Source of the DNA: Bryoerythrophyllum caledonicum | Taxonomy: Eukaryota; Streptophyta; Bryopsida; Pottiales; Pottiaceae | Reading direction: 5' to 3' | Assembly: GCA_963971425.1 (NCBI GenBank) | Contig: OZ020524.1 | Coordinates: 21,567,022-21,631,021, forward strand | Length of the DNA: 64,000 bases | In this document: one piece after another, positions 10,526 through 23,545 of the stretch | How the letters are laid out: each line of letters begins with the position of its first letter | Numbering within the stretch: the stretch's first letter is position 1 | The notes under the pieces: generated by a model | Databases searched by the model: none | The model's input: only the letters and a program-made list of their open reading frames with translations | Told to the model about the DNA's origin: nothing | Position numbers and translations under genes: made by a program

Positions 10526-13500
10526 ATGGGAAGTCAAAGGAAGCAAACAAAAGAATGGGAACCTTGGTACAATTTTGGTGACAACGGGGGCAAAGTGAGT
10601 TGTGTTTTCTGCAACTATACTTTTAGCTATAAACGTGAGCGTGCGTTCGCTCACTTTGGATATGGCGCCAAGTCAGAGAGGTCGATTTGTCGCAGCCTAC
10701 CTCCCCATGTGCGACATCGATTTGCCAGCTGTGGAAACATTGTTTCGCAAAGAATGACGGGCGGGGACATGTATGGCGGAGATTCAGGTCCGAGTGGTCC
10801 ATTGAGGGCACCAACTATTGGCACTTCAAGCCAATCCAACGCTCAAAATAATGTGGCGGGTAGGGTAACAAGTGGGCCTCATAAAGGAGTGCCTAATCTC
10901 TCTAAAGGAAATGACCCTTCACATATGTCGAGTGGTCTTGCCGCCTTGAATTCTACTAGATCTGGGCAACTACATCAACAACGGATGCTTGATGCTTTTA
11001 ACATTGCAAAGAGGAAGGAACTTGATGAGAAGTGGGCAACCTTTTTTTATTCGGCAAATGTGCCTTTTAATGTGGCGCAAAATCAAGCGTTCATTGATAC
11101 GGTGAGGGCAACATCCGTGGCAAAGTTTGAGTACACTCCTCCTATATATCACCAATTGAGGACTAGATTGATTGAACCTAAGAGGTTGCAAATTGAGAAA
11201 GAGATTGAAGCCAAAGTTGGTTTTGCAATCAAGAATTATGGGGTGTCGATATGCACGGATGGTTGGGATGATGTCAACCGGAGGCCCTTCATGAATTTAA
11301 TGATGTCGTGCCCCACTGGTGACGTATTCTTGGGGAGCATAGACACCAGTGGTCAAAAGAAGTCCATGCGGTACATAGCGGACCAAGTGAAAGTTTACAT
11401 TAAGAAGGTGGGTTCCAAGAATGTGTCATAGATTTGTACAGACAATGTTGCTAACATGCTTGGAGCGATGGATGATATTATTCTCACATACCCGCACATT
11501 CACAAGCAGGGGTACATGGCACATGCATTGGATGTCATGTTGGAAGATTGGGCGAAGGTCCAAGAATTTAAAGATTTAATAGAGAGGGCAAAGAAATTGT
11601 GCCAATATATTTGAAACCATCATGCGACAATGGGGGCACTTCATGGGTTGAGTCCAAACCTGCATATTGTAGTGCCGAGTGAAACCCGCTTTGCTTGTAA
11701 TTTCCTTATGTTGGATCGATTGGTGAGACTTAAAGGAGTGTTGGAGCACTTGAAAGACCACTCCCGTGTTGTAAACTACTTTGCAACCCTACGGAATAGA
11801 CAAAATGGAGAGCAAGCAGCAACCGCTTCGCGTAATGTGGTGCAAATCATCGAAGATGTGGCCTTTTGGCAACAATGTCAGAATTACGTGCACATGACTG
11901 GGGATGTTTTGAAGGCATTGTTTGTGTTTCATGGCCGAGAACGAGCCATGGGTCGTGCGTGGCTCGTAATGCATAATTTGCGACAACACGTGTAGTCTTT
12001 GAGAGAGTCACCCTTTACTCTACGAGCTGACATAGCATCCACTTTTGAGCAATCTTTTGATGCCCGGTAGCAAATGGTTTTTAGCAATGTTCACTACGCC
12101 GCGGCTCTTTTGAATCCGTATCTCAAGGATAAATTTGTGGCGCTTAGGACTGACGGAATTGCACAAAGAGCATTGAATCGGGTTGTTCGCAAAATGATGG
12201 CGGTATTGAACATCTCTTATGACGACGTCCTATTTGAATTAACACAGTACGAGGATGGGACATGACCATATGGCCCTATTGAAGCATCTAACATGCGCCA
12301 GAGAAAGCTTCAACTCCACCAATGGTAGGCCAGGATTGCAGACAAGGCATTGTCTAAAATAGTTGTTTGTATTCTAGCCCTTACGTGTTTAGCTAGCTCT
12401 TGCGAACGAAATTGGAGTATGTATTCTTTCGTCCACAACAAGAGCCGAAATCGATTAGGGCCGGAAAAGGCTGCGTCATTGGTGTATATTTATACCAATA
12501 GCTGATGCCTTCAACAAAGACTAGGGGCCGATCCCGTTCGATGGTACGATGCGAATATTCACTCGGAGGACTCCGACCCAAATGCCCTGGGGCCGGTCCT
12601 GGTGGGTGAACATAATCGTGAATTTGATGTGTTGATAGCCAAAGAAGAGGAGGAGCACAATATAGAAGCTCCTTGCTCTCCGCTAGAGTATTAGAGGAAC
12701 CATAATCTTTGGACGGAAGGCGCTGATCACCTTGAGGAAACGAGAAACTATTACAGAGATAATGACAACGTGGAAGAAGAATTGGCTCAAGATCATTGGG
12801 GACCTTGGAATCGAAGTCCTTGTCACAGTCGTTTGCCTCATCTTCCTCAAAATGAGGGCATTCATGAAGTGCATCATTTGTCTACTTCCTCAGAGAGCGA
12901 CATCCCAAATGTGACTAACCTTGAAGAGCCATAAACGGAGGGGGGCAATGTTGGGAACGTTCGCGACGATGACAATAGCCCATCAGATTATGGAGGTGGA
13001 AATGGAGACGCCGACAACAACGGAGCCGGAGAGAACGTATTAAATACTACAACTCGAAACAACCAAGGATCGGTTGAAAACCAGTATGGCCAGGAGAGCC
13101 CTATCGAAATGGGTGCATCATTTCATAGCACTGGAGTCGTTCAAGGAGACTCTAACGCAAATGTTATAAACACAACAATTGTAGGGACGACTCCAAGAAA
13201 TGAAAGGGTTGTTAATCAGCGAAAGCGTTTTGACCCGGAATATGTAGACCCCTCTGATGCTTTTGCATTCACAGAGGACCTTGAGCCACAACCATCTCCG
13301 GTTGTGGTGTTGCCTACTGTTATATATGACCAGAATATACCAACGCCGCCTTCCCGGAATTCCTCTTCTCCTAGAACGGCAAATGCCATGTATGGACCTT
13401 TCCAACAAAGTGTAGGCGTTGAGGGGATGGGTCTAAACACTTCCGCTACTACTGCCAGAAATAGCAGACCCCCTTTGGCCGCTAGAGCGGGGCCAATTAA

Positions 13501-13534
13501 TCGAATGGATCAATATCAACAAGGCAGTCATTAG
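10526..13534 (+). pseudogene. hAT-superfamily transposase pseudogene, one frame with nine stops
   Basis: A single reading frame of 1003 codons runs from the ATG at 10526 to 13534 without a frameshift but with stops at 11429, 11612, 11993, 12068, 12263, 12326, 12503, 12692 and 12932. An N-terminal BED-type zinc finger (WEPWYNF, CVFC) is followed by a DUF659-like catalytic core with CTDGWDD and CTDN, both carrying the expected Asp, and then by the hAT dimerisation motif SSCERNWSMYSFVHNKSRNRL-like in wording. The C-terminal extension is acidic and Ser/Asn-rich. It is a diverged paralog of the transposase at 41605-44892, and alignment shows Gln, Trp or Arg at stop positions. It is dead, though its Asp residues are kept. 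Confidence 0.85.
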
Positions 13535-14126
13535 AGAGAATTTTGGGTCTTGGGATGCCTAATACTTTTGGCTTGAAAATTCATTTATCGGTATTCGGAA
13601 AAGGGATTATTACCATTTATATGGTCCCTGTCGAAGGTACCCATGAACTTGTGGACCAATCAGGTGTTTGGAGAGAAGTGCAACCAAAGCCGAGGTGGCC
13701 CAAAAATCATCATTACAAAGCCTTGGTGGCAAGGGGCGTGTGTCTAGGTGGAGTACTAGCAATGCCCTTGTTGGCACCGCAACACTTCAAATAATGATAA
13801 CTGAATGATGTACATCAAATTAAATTGGGATTAGTTTATGGGTATCAATGGAGTATACACCATGTGGCCATGCGGAACCATGAGTGTTCAAATTCAGTAC
13901 ATATGGTGCATATTACAGTGGTGGGCGGAGAGGTATGGATAGGCCGGGGTACAGTTGTCCCTATGTCAAAAATTCCCGCCATTGGGGACTCGCCAATGAA
14001 AATGTTTCCCGGCAAATTCCCGCCACAACCAGGTTTTTGTTCTACAAATAGAATACTTGCCCGCCCTATACAGGTTTTTGGCTCATTCCAGGTGGCCACT
14101 AGATTGTCACAGTTTTATTGTTAGAG
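13535..14126. other. Spacer between the hAT pseudogene and the split gene
   Basis: No convincing coding region. It may hold 5' untranslated or undetected 5' exons of the split gene; an acceptor-like TTTTATTGTTAG lies just before the ATG at 14127. Confidence 0.35.
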
Positions 14127-15362
14127 ATGGCACTTCAGGATATTGCTAACAAGGGAAGGGGTAGTGGATATACGGCATCTGTAGCTCTTGATAGCAAGTT
14201 TGCACCTATTGTCAAGAAAGGGGTTCGACTTGATCAACAACTCTCCAGATTAGAATTTCCAGCCTTGAGAGCATCTGGTGCCACCAACATGGATCTGTGG
14301 TTGGATGGCAATTTGTACCCAACAGATCCACTCACTAGGAAGCCACCGCAGTTCGGGACGTTGAAGAGTTGTTTGGAATTTCTTTGTCATGGGGAATCTG
14401 GCTTGTTAGGATATACTAAACGCCTCATTAGCACCAACGATGCAATAGTGGGGTTGGAACAAGAACTGGAAAAGGCAAGGGCTGATTGTATCCGTGAAAA
14501 GGTTGGCTTGCAAAATTGTGTTGTCAATCTGAAGTCCGAACTTGATGCTGCAAACAGCAGATGGACGATGCGTTCAACTGACCTTCTTGTCGGTAGTACA
14601 GAGGAGATTATTATGTCGAAGAGCGAATCTGAATCTTTGAGGTCTCGATGTGTAGCACTAGAAGATCAGTTGGAGCGTAATGAGTACATTTACAACAGCA
14701 ACTTACTGCAACTCTGATAGCAGGGACAAGAAGCGGCTGATCAACATGGAGAAGAAATATCGTCGGCAATGTTGCAAGCAGCCCATGGTTTGCGACAAGT
14801 ACGTGAAGCGCACCAACAACAACTTGCAGCCGGGCAACATGAACTGATGGAAGCAAGGAGGGCCTTGTCGAAGTTGAGGAAGAAAATTGAGCGAATGATT
14901 AGTACTCCACTAGGAGCACAATTGAGAGCATCCAAGGGTTTATCTGAATTAGCCAAGACTGGTGGAGCTGCAAGAGCTTGTATAGCCAAAATTAGAAGCT
15001 TGTTGCAACCCCGTGTAGTTCAATCTATACATGATGGAAACAAGACATCAAAAGGTAGGAAGCGGTTGTGTGGCGACAGGGACATACAAGAGGGGACAAG
15101 CCATGCACTGGCTCAAACAATGTCACAAGGAGAGACATTGGCTTTGGTGTCAAATCCGCGAAATAGTTTTGCTGCAACCAGGATGACCAACTACTACCTT
15201 GACAGAATTGGAAAGGAGTTGGGAAAGAAAGCGGTACTTGCAGCATGTGATATGACTGGAGTGTCTCAAAAAGGATACGGTGAGATCTATAAGACAGTTA
15301 AAAGGAGAGTGCAACTTGTTGACAAACGCTTAAAGCCAACATTCTTGCCAAATCCGCACAAG
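14127..15362 (+). pseudogene. Split gene, first recognised exon
   Basis: From the ATG at 14127 the frame is open except for adjacent TGA TAG at 14715-14720. Residues from about 105 form a long heptad-rich coiled coil that continues after the stops in the same frame. The exon ends in AAG|GTATGT at 15362/15363, a good donor. An upstream 5' exon cannot be excluded. Confidence 0.65.
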
Positions 15363-15604
15363 GTATGTGGTAACACTGATTGGGAACACTGATTTTGAAG
15401 CAGAGTAATTAACCTTGATACTAGTCTTACTGTTGAGAACACTGATTTTGAACAAGAATAGACGAGAAAAAATCATTTGGTTTGCAATTTTTTTGTTCTA
15501 ATCAAATGACATGCATGCATGTGATTGTTGTATGACTTTTAAAACTGAACTCTTGGCAATGCATTGAACATGTCAGTTTGTTGCGATCAGAATTAAATTC
15601 AAAG

Positions 15605-15762
15605 TTGAAAGACCTTGTTGGTGACTATTACTACATTGATAATACACTGGAGCTTGTAACACAAGTTCCAACGACCAAAGGAAAGAAGAAGAAATCAGAG
15701 ATTGAAAGAGTTGTCTTGACATCAAAAAATTCTTTGTTTGTTGACATCAAAGCTGTGCAAAG
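15605..15762 (+). pseudogene. Split gene, exon 2, left part (cut by LTR-like element B)
   Basis: With the acceptor TTCAAAG|TTG at 15604/15605 the frame continues from exon 1 in phase 0. It includes a Lys-rich GKKKKSEIE segment and runs straight into the element at 15763. The exon resumes at 21357 after the second TSD copy and ends at 21391 with GAAG|GTAACT. Confidence 0.65.
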
Positions 15763-18700
15763 TGTGAGTGGCCAAAGTGGGCCCTCACTCGTTTTCTTCA
15801 TTTTTTCGAGTTTTTTTAATAGTATTGACCAGATTTTGGTTAAATTGGTGGACAACCCATCTATTAGAGCCAAATTCCTAGATTAATAGGCCTAGAGCCA
15901 TGAGGTGACACTAAACTTCCCATTCTTCCTCCTTCCTACTAATATGCTTGAAAGTGTAGTGAAAGTGGAATGGAAATGAAGAGAAAGATAAAAAATGGAA
16001 AGAAAAGTCCTTGGAAAATGACTAAAACTTGGGAAATGGGACAAAAAATATGGAAAAAATTGGAAGAGTGTCTCCTAGCAGGTAGAAGTAGTGGTAAAAT
16101 TTCTAGAATTTTCCGAGTTGAATTGCTATTTTATTCTAGGGTTTGACTAGTGGATCAGCGGTTGACCGTTCGGGAAAAATACTTAGAAACTTTCAAAAAT
16201 GCTAAGGAAATTTCGGTAGACTAATTAGGGTGCTAGGAGTCCAGCTATGTGGTTAGTTTTTGAAGTTATAAGTAAATTGCAAATCATCAGTAGATAGTAC
16301 TAGATCTAGCGTGATAGTCTTTAAAAGATCAAAAGAAAAAAAAAGGAGGAAGAAAAGAAAAAGGAAGTGGTTGGATGTGCTTCTCCATGCACATGCCACA
16401 TGACGATTTTTGCCACCATGGATTTAATTTTAGAGCGGCTTGTCAGGAGCAAAGCGGCGAATTAATGCTCGTGATAAACTAAAAACATGCAAAAACGGCT
16501 GTAAGTAACCAATCTTGCACTTCTGTGAGAGGTTATGGGCTGCCTCATTAAAAGTAAGCCAGTCTTGTCGGGGAAGAAAAAGAAAAGACAGGAAAAAAAA
16601 AAAAAAAGAGAGAAAAAAAAAAAAAAAAACATAGCCAGGCGGAATTCCTGGCGAAGAGTGTTGGGCTCTCTGTTTTTTTCGGGGGCTCTTCTTTTTTTCG
16701 TGTGCGCCGGGATCGGTGTGTGAGTGGCCAAAATGGGCCCCCACTCTTTTTCTTCATTTTTTCGAGTTTTCCTGATAGTATTAACCAAATTTTAGCTAAA
16801 TTGGTGGTCAATCCACCTATTAGAGTCAAAGTCCTAGAGTAATAGGCCTAGTGCCATGATGGGACACTAAGTTTCCTATTTTTTCCTCCTCCCTACTAAT
16901 ATACTTGAAAGTGTAGTGGAAGTGGAATAGAAATGAAGAGGAAGATAAAAAATGGGAAGAGAAGTCCTTGGAGAATGAAAAAAAATTGAGAAATGGGTAA
17001 AAAATATGGAAAAAAATTGGAAGAGTGTCTCCTAGCAGGTAGAAGTAGTGGTAAAATTTCTAGAATTTTCCGAGTTGAATTGCTATTTTATTCTAGGGTT
17101 TGACTAGTGGATCGACGGTTGACCGATCGGGAAAAAGACTTAATGAACTCCAAAAATGCTAGGAAAATTTAGATAGACTAATTAGGGTGCTAGGAGTCCA
17201 TCTGTGTGGTTAGTTTTTGAAGTTATAAGTAAATTGCAAATCATCAGTAGATAGTATTAGATCTAGTGTAATAGTCTTTAAAAGATCAAAAGAAAAAGAA
17301 AAAGGGAAAAAGAAAGAAAAGAAGGTGGTTGGATGTGCTTCCCCATGCACATGCCACATGACAATTCTTGCCACCATGGAATTAATTTTAGGGAGGCTTG
17401 TGAGGAGCAAAGCGGCGAGTTAATGCTAGTGATAAACTAAAAACATGCAAAAACGGCTGTAAGTAGCCAATCCTGCACTTCTGTGAGAGGTCACGGGCTG
17501 CCTCGTTAAAACTGAGCCAGTCTTATCGGGGAAGAAAACGAGAAAGATCAAAAGAAAAAGAAAAAAAAAGATAAAGGGAAGAAACCAGCCAGGCTGATCG
17601 CTGGCGAGAGAGCTGGAGCTCTCTGGATTTTCGGGGGCCGTTTTTTTGTGAGGAAGAGCGAAGCGCTCCTGCGAGAGAGGAGCTCCTGCGAGCTGAGCTG
17701 TTGGAAGAGGTGTGCCTGCGAGCAAGCAAGCTGGAGCTCGCTGTTCCGTGTGTAGGTTTCTTTTCTTTTAGGGCTCCTGTGTGTGTGCAAGAGCTGGGGG
17801 ATCGGGAGCTGGAGCTCTCTGTTTCAGGGTGCTGGGTCTTTTGTGTGAGGTGCGCGCTGGGCGCGCAAAGGAGAATCGTCTGGAAGATCAAAGGCTGGAG
17901 CTCTCCGGGTTTCCGTGGTGCTGTTTTTTTTCTTTTGGTACGCACCTGTGTGCGCGAGGGGGAATCGGGTGTGTGTGCCGAGGGCGTGCGAGCGAGGAGC
18001 TCCTGTGTGTGCAAGAGCTGGAGGATCGGGAGCTGGAGCTCTCATTTCATCCTCTGCTGTTTTTGGTGTGTGTGGGTGCGCCGCGAGGGCGTGCGAGCGA
18101 GGAGCTCCTGTGTGTGTGAGCTGGAGACCCGGAGGCTGGGAGCTCGGTGGGACTCCGGTGGAGAAGTGCCAGGCTTGGAGAAGTGCGCGAGGAGCGGGCG
18201 CGAGCTGGAGGATCGGCGTGAGCGAGAGGAGCTCGCACGGCTCGGAGACTCTGTTTTGTTTTTTATTATTGATCGTGTATGTGTGTGCGCAGTCCTCTCC
18301 CCGGGTGGATTGATTGTGTGTGTGTGCGTGCGGTGGTGTGAATGTGCCGCGAGCTGGGAAGACTCGAGGAGGAGGATCGATCTAGAAGGTGCCGGCGTTT
18401 GTAAATGCCTCTGACCACAAGTGTTGTGTCGGAGTGTGAAGTCTGGTGTGAATTTCCGGGGGTCGTCACCCGGCTTGTCGCGAAGCTGCGGGCGTCTGTG
18501 CGAGAGATCAAGAGCCTGCGCGCGCGGTGCGATCCGGAGAGAAGGTGCTGGAGAGTTGCGAGGAGCAAGGTGTTAAAATTCTGGTGGCCGAATCTCATGC
18601 GGAAGCGCTGGTAATTTTTTGCCAGAATTAGGTATTTGGCCACAAGTTCCATCAGAGCTGAACCGGTCCTCAGCCCATTGACTCCGTTTTGTATGCATAA

Positions 18701-20959
18701 GTTCGTCTTTGGTTCATAATGATGTGTTGAGATCGTTGGTGCATGGAAAATGCTTGTGATGGTGGTTTCTATGTCCTCGGCCTGCTGATTTTGGTTCTAA
18801 GTGGTTCGTTCAAGTTGGAAATAAGTTGCTGATCATTGTGAGAGGAATTTTTTTTGGATTCGGAGTCCCGAATCAAAAGATAAGTGCTGCTGAAGTTGCT
18901 GCCACAAAACAGGATCTGGATCAGGCCTGATCAGCCGACCTAAACTCGAAAAATTAAATAAAACAAATAAAAATTTAAAAAAAAATACAAAATAATTTTT
19001 TTTTTAAAAATAAAAATAAAATAAAAAAATAAATAATAATAATAATAATCATCATCATAATAATTAATAACCGTAACAATTAGATAACAAATAATTAAAT
19101 AATTACCTATACCTAATTAATTTATCCGGAGTTAAGTGTTTAAGTTCCAAGGAAAGGTTAATCGAGTCCACTTAACTCGGTTAAAATAATAGTATTATTA
19201 AATTCTAAATATATAAATAGATATGCCAAGGATCCAACTCCAGTAAATTAGAATATACAGTTAAGCATAAGGATTGGTTAAGTGGTGTAACAATAGGACC
19301 TTGTAGGTTTAAAAATTGATTCTCTTAGGGGGTCTATTTTTGGGCTTACACGGTGCGCGAGGAAGGGCTCCTGGGTTGTGTGTGCGAAGGGAGGTCGCAT
19401 AGCTGGGAGACTCTGTTTTTTTTCTTTTTGGTGAGAGGGCGGTTCACGAAGTGTGCGCCGGGATCGGCGTGGGAGTCGGGGAGACTCGGAGGCTGGACGC
19501 TGCGGAGAGTGTGCACTCTCGTGTGTGCGAGGGTGCAAGCTGGAAAATCCAGGTGGGGAAGCTCTCTTGTTTTTTTTTTAAGGCACCGGTGTGCGAGAGC
19601 TCCGACGAGCGAGGGAGCTGGTAGTCTCGTTTTTTTTTCTTTTTTTTTGGTTGTGTGTGTATGCGAGGCACCTGTGAGTGTGCGGAAGGCACTTGTGAGT
19701 GTGCGAGTTGGAGATTCGGGGGCAGGGAGCTTGGTGAGGCTCCGGTGGAGAAGTGCCGGTGTCTGGAGGAGTGCGAGCAGGAGGATGGCATCAGGAATCG
19801 CGCGTGTCTATAGACACGCGCAGTAGTGTGCATGCTGGTTGCCGGAAGGGGGGAGAGCTGTTGTTGGCAGACGCGCATCTGTGGGCGCAAGGAGAGACTC
19901 CGGTGGAGAAGTGGCGGTGCCTGGGGGCGGCGTCTGAGTGTGCGAGCGGGGAGACTCGGAGGCTGGACGCTGCGAGAGAGTGCGCACCTGTGTGCGCAAG
20001 GCGTGGAGTGCGGTTTTTATTTTTTTTTCCTTTTTTTTCTTGTGTGTGTGAGCTGGAGGATCCAGGCGGGAAGAGCGCGCGCGTGTTCCGGCGCGCGTGA
20101 GCTGGAAGTGAGGTACGATTGTGGAGAGCGCGGCGGAGAGATCGTTGGGCTGGAAGTGAGGTGCTGGAGTCGGATGTGCGCGAGAAGAGGCTGCAGCGTT
20201 CGGACCAGGGAGTATTTCCTGGGTGAAGCTATTTTTTCCCTAAATTCCCACATGCATGCTGTCGTAGCAGTTTCTGTTTTTTTTTTTTTTTGTGTTGACT
20301 GAATTTTCGGGATCTCTAAACCTGCGTGGAAGCGCTGGAGGAATTTTGTGGACTTTAGGGTTTCAGAACTTAGTGATGATTGCTCGCTGGTCGATGCAAG
20401 AGTGCTGGAACAGACTTAACTAAGAGTGTCTGGCTCATGTAAGTTGAACCAAACTGTTGCTGAATAGTCTAGCTGAATGCTTGTAAGTTGGTGCTTGTTG
20501 CAACCGTTGGAAGTTTGATGAATGGCGTCTCCACTTGAATGATGTGGAAACTCATGAGGAAGTTGTGAACGCTTGTTGTGGTTGTGGGTCACTGCTGCCG
20601 CCTGTATGAGGCAGTCTTCAAGGTCCGGTTGGATACTCTCATAAGTCTATCGTCAAGAACACAAAAAATTAATAAGACTAGAAGTTGAAAACGCTCAATT
20701 CGGAGTTAACCCTAGAAAGTTAAGCTGTTTTAAGAAAAAAAAAAACTAGAACTCACAGGGACTGTCTGCTGCAACTGCTGGTTGAGGTCGGTGTTAGTCT
20801 TGAATTAGGTATTTAGTGGTTTATTCAAGTTGGAAATGAGCTGCTGATTAGTTTAAGAGGAAATTTTTTTGGATTCGGAGTCCCGAATCAAAAGATAAGG
20901 GCTGCTGAAGTTGCTGCTACAAAATAGGATCTGGATCAGGCCTGATCAGCCGACCTAAA

Positions 20960-20994
<35 letters not shown>

Positions 20995-21351
20995 CTTTAA
21001 AAAAATAATAAATAAATAAATAAATAAATAAAACAACCCAAAAAAAAAACAATAACAAAAAATAATGATAATAATTATCCCATAACCAATAATTAAATAA
21101 TTACTTAGACCTATTTAATTTTATCCAGAGTTAAGTGTTTGATTACAAGGAAAGGTTAATCGAGTCCACTTAACTGGGTTAAAATAATAGTAATATTAAA
21201 TTCTAAATATATAAATAGATCTGCCAAAGATCCAAATCCAGTAAAAAGTAGAATTTACAATTACATATAAGGAATGGTTTAAGTGGTGTAAAAATAGGAC
21301 CTTGTAGGTTAAAAAATTGATTCTCTTAAGGGGTCTATTTTTGGGCTTACA
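15763..21351. mobile_element. LTR-like element B (same family as A), TSD CAAAG, contains element C
   Basis: Starts TGTGAGTGGCC, ends GGGCTTACA, flanked by CAAAG (15758-15762 and 21352-21356). After removal of element C (16719-19350) and one CGGTG it is about 2.95 kb. The TATATAAATAG box is at about 21208-21218, 140 bp from the right end as in A. It interrupts exon 2 of the split gene. A TA dinucleotide run (20966-20990) and an A-rich tract lie near the right end. Confidence 0.85.
16719..19350. mobile_element. LTR-like element C nested in element B, 2.6 kb, TSD CGGTG
   Basis: Begins TGTGAGTGGCC and ends GGGCTTACA, with CGGTG at 16714-16718 and 19351-19355. It shares its whole layout with elements A and B, including the TATATAAATAG box about 140 bp from the right end. 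Because it sits inside B it is younger than B. No internal genes; low-complexity open frames arise from GAGCTGGAG-type repeats. Confidence 0.88.
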
Positions 21352-21531
21352 CAAAGGACTATGGTGAAGCTGTATGGTTATACCACCGAAGGTAACTACT
21401 TCGTTCAACAGCAACCGTAGACAAGTATGGACAGTTAGCTATGTGTTCAAGCGGGTTTCTTATTGATTAGCAATTCTACACTTTGTCATGATTGCATAGT
21501 GCTCAACTCTGGTAGCTGTTGGGATGTGCAG

Positions 21532-22604
21532 AAGTTGGGAACAAGCCATTGGTCTTTGTGTTGAAGATGGACGAAGCTGAGATTATGCATGGAAGGAAGT
21601 ATGAAAGGGTTAGTTTGACAATTATGAATCGTGCCTTAGACACCAACATTGAAAAAAGCGATGATAGGTATTTTTCGGTTCAGTCAGAAACTAAAATATG
21701 GCCTGTTGCTTGCTTTGAGGTTGCCAAAGAATCACATGAAGTCCTCCAATGGGTGTTCCAACTAACTGCGTTCCCTACTTTGATCAAAGCTCAAGAAGGG
21801 GGCCAACTGCTTTCTGTTGAGGGTGTTGGAAGCTTCAAAGTCGAGTGGCATTTATCTGCAGATATGAAGATAATTAAATGTTTGTATGGATTGAAGCACG
21901 GTGCCAATGCCAAACATTCTTGCATCTACTGTAACCAAGAGAGGACAAAACCTGTGGTGGGAACAGCGGCAGGTGCCACCTCTGAGGCTAGGACAAGAAG
22001 ACATTCGTGGCCTGGAGGTCTATTCGCAAGTAATGTCACATCCAACCCGTGTCCTATTGTAGAAGAATCGCGATGGAAACCTATACTGCCTATTCCACTT
22101 GAAAGAGTCCATATTTGTACATTGCATGCATTGACAAGAATGATTGAGAAAATTCTTCACATGCACTTCATGTTCATTTGGAACATGGAGAATGAAGTCC
22201 GTCAACAAGCTGCTATAGAGAATATGGAAAAGACACTGTCTGCAGCTGGGCTTCATGGTGGGAACGTGCGCATAATGAAAGACACAACACTCAGCGGTGC
22301 TTTCAACAGTGTCCCCATCAAACCCTCCCTCAGTGGCGTGACTGCAGCTAGGATGTTCCAACCGTCCACTTGGTCAGGGCAAGATCGAGTGTGGTAGGAT
22401 GTTTTGCGCTTAGAAAACAACACCCTAGATCAAGGTAGGCAATATCTAGATAGGGTGGAAATGTGGGAAGCGTTGGAACAAGTGTTTCCATATCTGGTGG
22501 GCCTTACCTTGAATCAGGAGCAAATCAGCACTTTTAGGCCTAAAATTGAGAGATGGGGGCGCCTTTACTTGAAGTGTTTCGGGGAAGACCACATCACTCA
22601 TTAT
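21532..22604 (+). pseudogene. Split gene, exon 3 (cut by the giant hAT)
   Basis: Acceptor TGTGCAG|AA at 21531/21532 joins in phase with the preceding exon. The segment encodes the best conserved part: KMDEAEIMHGRKYERVS, WHLSADMKIIKCLYGLKHG, CIYC and a HICTLHALTRMIEK motif. One TAG at 22396-22398 interrupts it. The frame runs into the hAT TIR at 22605 and finishes with ATG at 45820-45822 before a GT donor. Confidence 0.7.
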
Positions 22605-22700
22605 CAGGGTTGTCTATCGCAACATTGTGACAGTGACGCGTCGTCATGACGCGTCGTGTCGTGACGGACCCTTTCGTCACGATACAATAGGGTCAACGTA
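22605..22700. mobile_element. Left TIR and subterminal region of the giant hAT
   Basis: CAGGGTTGTCTAT followed by repeated GTGACG, GACGCGTCGT and GTCGTGACGG motifs. The right subterminal region (45715-45811) has the same GTGACG vocabulary in inverse orientation. These are likely transposase-binding sites. Confidence 0.8.
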
Positions 22701-22869
22701 GGATCAAAGACAGGCTTTACCCCCACAAGAGGTAACTTAGTTACCTTAGGGTGGACGTGGCCGTCCTAGGTGGCAATGACATCCTACGTGTATATCATCT
22801 CGATTACCTTTAGGGATGTAATATTAACCCTTGAGTGAAAATTTTGTGAGCTTGCATTTTTTTGGCGGA
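22701..22869. other. Spacer between left TIR region and minisatellite
   Basis: No gene or promoter recognised; no TATA box facing outward from the adjacent minisatellite was found. Confidence 0.4.
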
Positions 22870-23290
22870 CAGGCGCGGATGGGGAGCGGGTATCGACTGC
22901 GGATGAGGAGCGGTTGGGGAGCGAATGGGGGCGGGTGGGGAGCGGATGGGGGCGGATGGGGCCCAGAAGGGTGCGGATAGGACGCGGACGGAGAGCGGAC
23001 AAGAACTGCGGACGCAAGTATTGCGGATGGTGTGCGGGTTGGGAGCGGATGGGGAGCGGGTATCGACTGCGGATGAGGAGTGGGTGGGGAGCAAATGGGG
23101 GCGGTTGGGGACTGCGGATGAGGAGCGGATGGGGGCGGGTGGGGATTGCTGATGGGGAGCGGGTGGGGAGCGGATGGAGCAGATAGGGAGTGCGGATGGT
23201 GTGCGGATGGGGGCAGGTTGGAATTGCGGATGGGTGCGGATAGGATGCGGATGGGGAGCGGACTGGGCGCGGACTGCCTTCGATGGGCCA
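22870..23290. repeat. G-rich minisatellite (GCGGATGGGGAGCGGGTGGGGA type), left subterminal
   Basis: Tandem 10-11-bp units such as GGATGGGGAGC, GGGTGGGGAGC and GGATGGGGGC. It lies 3' of the kinase-like gene. Closely spaced runs of three or four G give many potential G-quadruplexes on the + strand. Unlike the other arrays it is not next to a convincing TATA box of a recognised gene. Confidence 0.85.
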
Positions 23291-23545
23291 CAAACTGGTT
23301 GCGGTTTAGGCGGTTGTGTGATTGTGGATTGAGTTATTTTGTCTTTATTTGAGAGGTTTTGAAGGGCAGGATGGGAAGACGAAAACATCGTTTCATAAAC
23401 ACTTTGCCTTTATTCAAAACATCAGGGAAGTCCACGTAGGATTTCTCTTGTTATAAAAAGGGATTACAAAAGAAGTATACACTTCACACCATTAATAACA
23501 TCCTACATATCGAGCAAAATCTAAGGTCTATGAAATCACAATATA

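Noticed and set aside
10526..13534. Altered genetic code or readthrough to explain the in-frame stops
   Set aside because: TAG, TGA and TAA all occur and face different residues (Gln, Trp, Arg) in the paralog, which fits mutation and not reassignment.
20966..20990. TA dinucleotide run as a replication or recombination site
   Set aside because: It is a simple microsatellite within LTR-like element B with no further support.
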